A DNA stretch of 64,000 nt from Mesostigma viride. Lineage: Eukaryota > Streptophyta > Mesostigmatophyceae > Mesostigmatales > Mesostigmataceae. Within the stretch, counting starts at the first letter, position 1. Each line of letters begins with the position of its first letter. The position numbers and the translations under genes were made by a program. The notes under the pieces were generated by a model that saw only the letters and a program-made list of their open reading frames with translations, did no database searches and had not been told where the DNA came from. Positions 60,685 to 64,000 of this stretch are shown one piece after another. The DNA is taken from contig RPFO01000406.1 of the NCBI GenBank assembly GCA_009746045.1, positions 1,972,287 through 2,036,286 on the forward strand. The letters are read 5' to 3'.

Positions 60685-62473
60685 ATGGTGCTTGCACCGG
60701 TGAAGGTCGCGTCCTTGCTAATTAAGACCCTGAGTAAGCCAGTCGCAAAAGTTGCAAAGAATTACATCAAAACCAATGAGACCGTCAAAAGGCCGGTTAT
60801 CGGACTTGCGCAGGTAAGTGAAAAAAACGTGCACGCACTTAATTCAGCAGGCATTGTCAGCGCCTACAAAGTGACCTTCCGTTACAGTTGTGTTCGGGAG
60901 ACGTGTTCTCTAGCTTGTAGATTGTTTTACAAGGAAGGTCGTCACTCCAATTGTCGCCTGGAACACAAAACCCCAGGTTGCGTGTGATGCAAACAGAGTC
61001 TCCACGTGTTGGACTCCACTCCGCAGTTGTGGGATACCCACGCAACTCACATTCTAGTGCTCCGTTTCTTTCCTGTCGTCTCGCATCCCCCCTTCGGCAT
61101 CCCCCTTCCCCAGGTGCTTCACCGCGTCCACGTGCGGTGGCAGCGGTGGACGTACAGCACGGGCAACGTGAACGACAGCGTCAAGCCGCTTAACGAGGAG
61201 CGTGCAATTGACCAGGCCGCCGAGTTTGTGGGCGAGGCCATCGTGTTCGCGGTGGGTGGGGACAGGGCATGTTTGGTGTGGGTGGGGGTCCGTCGTGTGC
61301 CTACTGCGCGTTGGGTGGGGGGCATGCGCGGTGGGTGGGGGGCCATCGTGTGTGCGGCGGGTGGGGGGCCATCGTGTGCGCGGTGGGTGGAAAAGGCATG
61401 TTTGATGTGCGTGGGGGCCGTCATGTGCACGGCGGGTGGTTGGCCATCGTGTGCGCGGTGAGTGGGGGGCCATGGCGTGCGCGGTGGGTTGGGAAAAGGC
61501 ATGTTTGATGTGGGTGGGGGGCAATCGTTTGCGCGTTGGGTGGGGGGCCATTGTGTGCGCGGTGGGTGGACAAGGCATGAGGCCACGAGGCAAGTGCCCC
61601 AGTGTCATAGCCGTACCGCTAGAACTTCACCCAGCAGACCACTTCACCTCGCAAGGTTTTTGGATTCCAACTTTGCAGCCGTGTAGGGCACCCCCTGTAC
61701 CCATCGTAGGGCTTGTCTTCCGATGGTAAACATGTAATGGCATGCTGGATGTAAGTGATGAACTGCGCAATTGCTTGCTGGACATATGAAGGATCGCGCC
61801 CAGGCGGCAGCCGTTGCTTGGATCACGACCGATGCATGCTGGGTTTCAGGGCGCAGCGTTCCAGCCTTGTGGCAGCAGCGCGCAGCGTTCCAGCCTTGTG
61901 GGAGCAGCGCGCAGCGTTCCACTACGCTAAATATACTTTCACGGAGCCGCGTCCTCACGGAGCGTGCAACCCACAAGTATGCACAGGGTGCACTGTCGAT
62001 CTAGAATCTACCACTTCGTGACAGATGCCAAGGGATGCTTGTGAATGTATCTGTCTGGCGGGCGGTGGTGCTAGTTGCAGGGCTGACATATGATCTAGGG
62101 GCCAGTCACCTTGTCACATTTCCGTGCCTGTTCTGATCTTGGCCCCCCTACAAACCCGTGATTTCACATCATTATTCCTATTCACACACCCCTCCAAGCC
62201 ACCCTTATGCCTACCCCCCATGCCCTTTCTACCTTCCGCCACACACACCCCCGTCTACTTTTGCCTGGACCCACCCGTGTCCGCTCCGCCCACATCCAAG
62301 TCTCCCTTGCCTCCGAATGATGCCCATCTCGTTTTCCCCGACCCCCCCTCATCCCTTCCAACGCCCCCCCTCCCCTTTCTTCCCAGGCGGCAGTGGGTGC
62401 GATTGCGTTTGAGTACGAGCGGGGCAAGCACGCGCAGCAGATCAAGGATGACAAGGTGGCGGCAGAACGGCAG
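60685..62473 (+). CDS. OPA3: OPA3-like protein, first three exons (3' partial)
   Basis: Exons 60685-60813, 61114-61251 and 62387-62473, all in phase 0 with donors GTAAGT, GTGGGT and GTGAGG. They encode 118 aa: MVLAPVKVASLLIKTLSKPV and AKNYIKTNETVKR (N-terminal amphipathic segment and the conserved SKP), then DSVKPLNEERAIDQAAEFVG and EAIVFAAAVGAIAFEYERGK, then HAQQIKDDKVAAERQ. The VKPLNEE..A..GAE..GE..IF block is the signature of OPA3, a small membrane-associated protein that in animals is mitochondrial or peroxisomal; its molecular role is not settled. The C-terminal coiled coil and stop codon are not seen in 62474-64000, so the gene continues outside. Confidence 0.85.
61252..61585. repeat. 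Degenerate minisatellite derived from the OPA3 exon 2 / donor junction
   Basis: The exon end GCCATCGTGTTCGCG|GTGGGTGGGG recurs in the intron as GCCATCGTGTGCGCGGTGGG at about 61343, 61367 and 61443, mixed with GGCATGTTTGATGTGGGTGG units. Confidence 0.8.
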
Positions 62474-62705
62474 GTGAGGGAGGAGGGTGGGGACCGGCAG
62501 GGGAGGCAGGCAGGGTGGGGACCGGCAGCGGGGGGAGGGAGGGTGGGGACGGGCAGGGGAGGGAGGGAGGGTGGGGACGGGCAGGTGAGGGAGGAGGGTG
62601 GGGACCGGCAGGGGAGGGAGGGAGGGTGGGGACGGGCAGCGGAGGGAGGGAGGGTGGGGACCGGCAGGGGAGGGAGGGAGGGTGGGGACCGGCAGGGGAG
62701 GGCAA
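62474..62705. repeat. G-rich minisatellite derived from the OPA3 exon 3 / donor junction
   Basis: The exon end GAACGGCAG|GTGAGGGAGG recurs as GACCGGCAGGGGAGGGAGG and GACGGGCAGGTGAGGGAGG with spacing near 31-36 bp through 62700. Confidence 0.8.
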
Positions 62706-62810
62706 ATGTTTTATGCGGCCGAGGGGAGATGACCGGGGATGAGGAGTAAGGGAACGGACAGGTGAGGCGTGAACGTTAGCGGCGGAGCAGGGCAGAAAGA
62801 CGAAGGAGAA

Positions 62811-63000
62811 GGAAGGAGAGGGGAGGAGAGGGGAGGAGAGGGGAGGAGAGGGGAGGAGAGGGGAGGAGAGGGGAGGAGAGGGGAGGAGAGAGGAGAGGGG
62901 AGGAGAGGGGAGGAGAGGGGAGGAGAGGGGAGGAGAGGGGAGGAGAGGGGAGGAGAGGGGAGGAGAGGGGAGGAGAGGGGAGGAGAGGGGAGGAGAGGGG
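62811..63000. repeat. (GGGGAGGAGA)n satellite, about 19 copies
   Basis: A nearly perfect 10-bp purine array with one 5-bp slip near 62890. Lies in the OPA3-like intron or flank. Confidence 0.95.
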
Positions 63001-63099
63001 CACATCAATCCGAAAACCCATTTTCTTCCCCTGGAAAATATTTGGAGATGGAATAATGGTCAGTTTGACCTCAAATTTGGCACCAAGGTTCCTTATCAG

Positions 63100-63530
63100 A
63101 TATCTTATCATGCCATGTGGTCAAAAAAATTTTTGGGAGTTGGCAGCATGGTAACATGGTGACATTTGCTAGCAAAAAATACCGTATTTTCAGCACTTTC
63201 TGGCATGTATGCATACATAATGACATCAAATGAACTCAGTTGGGCCTGGAACTTTGCACATGTTCTAAACACATCCCATGCAGCATGCCCACAAAGTTTC
63301 AGGCTGGTTGGATGACAACTTGGTGACAAATGCTAGCGACCCCCCCCCCCAAAAAAATGCAGTTTTTCATGGTTTTCCAAGGGTTCCAACACATGGGTGC
63401 CTATATCAATGAACTCAGTTAAGCCTAGAACTTTGCACAGCTCATAAAAACATCTATGTTAACTGCCCACAAGAAATTCAGACTGTTTGCATGACAAATA
63501 GGTGACAGATATAGCAAACATAGCACAAAA
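63100..63530. repeat. Diverged tandem duplication of about 180 bp, AT-rich
   Basis: 63228-63338 and 63408-63515 align (ATGAACTCAGTT.GCCT.GAACTTTGCACA, ..GCCCACAA..TTCAG.CTG). A partial third copy precedes 63228. Composition is AT-rich, unlike the flanking GC-rich sequence. No coding seen. Confidence 0.6.
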
Positions 63531-63756
63531 AATGCAGTTCCTAGTAATTTTTTTTCAAGGGTTTCATCCCATAGTTGCATGTCAACCATTCCAGTTTGGG
63601 ATATATAGTCAGGTTCCCAACAACACATCTAGATGATATATTATGTGATATTGCAGGAAGGCAGACTTAGGGGCACACGCCCATGATACAACGTCAACAT
63701 GTACATCAACAACACACACGTAACTTAGCTAATCTTCATAATAAAAAGCACACCTT

Positions 63757-64000
63757 CCCACCCACCCACACCCACCCACCCACCCACCCACCCACCCACC
63801 ACCCACCCACCCACCCACCACCCACCCACCCACCCACCCACCCACCCACCCACCCACCCACCCACCACCCACCCACCCACCCACCCACCCACCCACCCAC
63901 CCACCCACCCACCCACCACCCACCCACCCACCCACCCACCCACCCACCCACCCACCCACCCACCCACCCACCCACCCACCCACCCACCCACCCACCCATA
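63757..64000. repeat. (CCCA)n satellite reaching the right edge
   Basis: A tetranucleotide array with a few 3-bp slips (CCACC). It is cut by the window end, so its full length is unknown. It is not a telomere repeat of the plant or Chlamydomonas type. Confidence 0.95.

Noticed and set aside
63725..63999. Gly/Trp/Val repeat proteins on the minus strand, or a telomere
   Set aside because: It is a simple (CCCA)n array; the unit does not match TTTAGGG or TTTTAGGG telomere repeats.

Overview
This is a GC-rich nuclear window from a eukaryote, most likely a chlorophyte green alga. The evidence for that is indirect: GT-AG introns with G-rich donors (GTGGGT, GTGAGG, GTAAGC), four intron-containing host genes with plant/algal-type protein architecture, a TGTAA motif at the 3' end of the first gene, very dense minisatellites, and LINE and chromovirus families. 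No species is claimed.

Host genes, all reconstructed from matching splice phases: (1) 1-3362 (+), the 3' part of an ankyrin-repeat protein gene, two exons. (2) 20989-30309 (-), a complete 7-exon gene for a 235-aa protein with a STEEP1/UPF0428-like N-terminus and a DUF167 C-terminus. (3) 48450-57057 (-), a complete 10-exon eukaryotic-type glutathione synthetase gene; the core protein is 479 aa and an upstream in-frame ATG adds 98 aa. (4) 60685 onward (+), the first three exons of an OPA3-like gene that runs off the right edge.

Between the genes lie two stacks of nested transposons. Stack one (3504-20730) holds L1-type LINE pieces: two insertions of an ORF1-only element inside a third, an APE-RT LINE (13293-17258), RT fragments, and a 1.7-kb DNA transposon flanked by TTAA. 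Stack two (31205-46030) is one ORF1-only LINE whose 5' UTR holds a DNA transposon and whose 3' UTR holds a truncated LINE. That LINE is split in turn by an intact-looking 10.8-kb chromovirus (32422-43210) with near-identical 572-bp LTRs and a 5-bp duplication. Target-site duplications give the order of events.

The chromovirus is the most unusual single element. Besides gag, protease-RT-RNase H and integrase-chromodomain, it has a small 5' ORF with an RNase H1-type hybrid-binding (Cauli_VI-like) domain lying inside a putative intron, and a long GC-rich ORF of unknown function after integrase.

Three patterns cut across the window. First, minisatellites repeatedly start at exon/5'-splice-site junctions in three unrelated genes. 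Second, LINE 3' ends share one of two short hairpins followed by an AT microsatellite tail instead of poly(A). Third, DNA transposons with TTAA duplications sit in those (TTAA)n tails. The right end (62.5-64 kb) is simple repeats.
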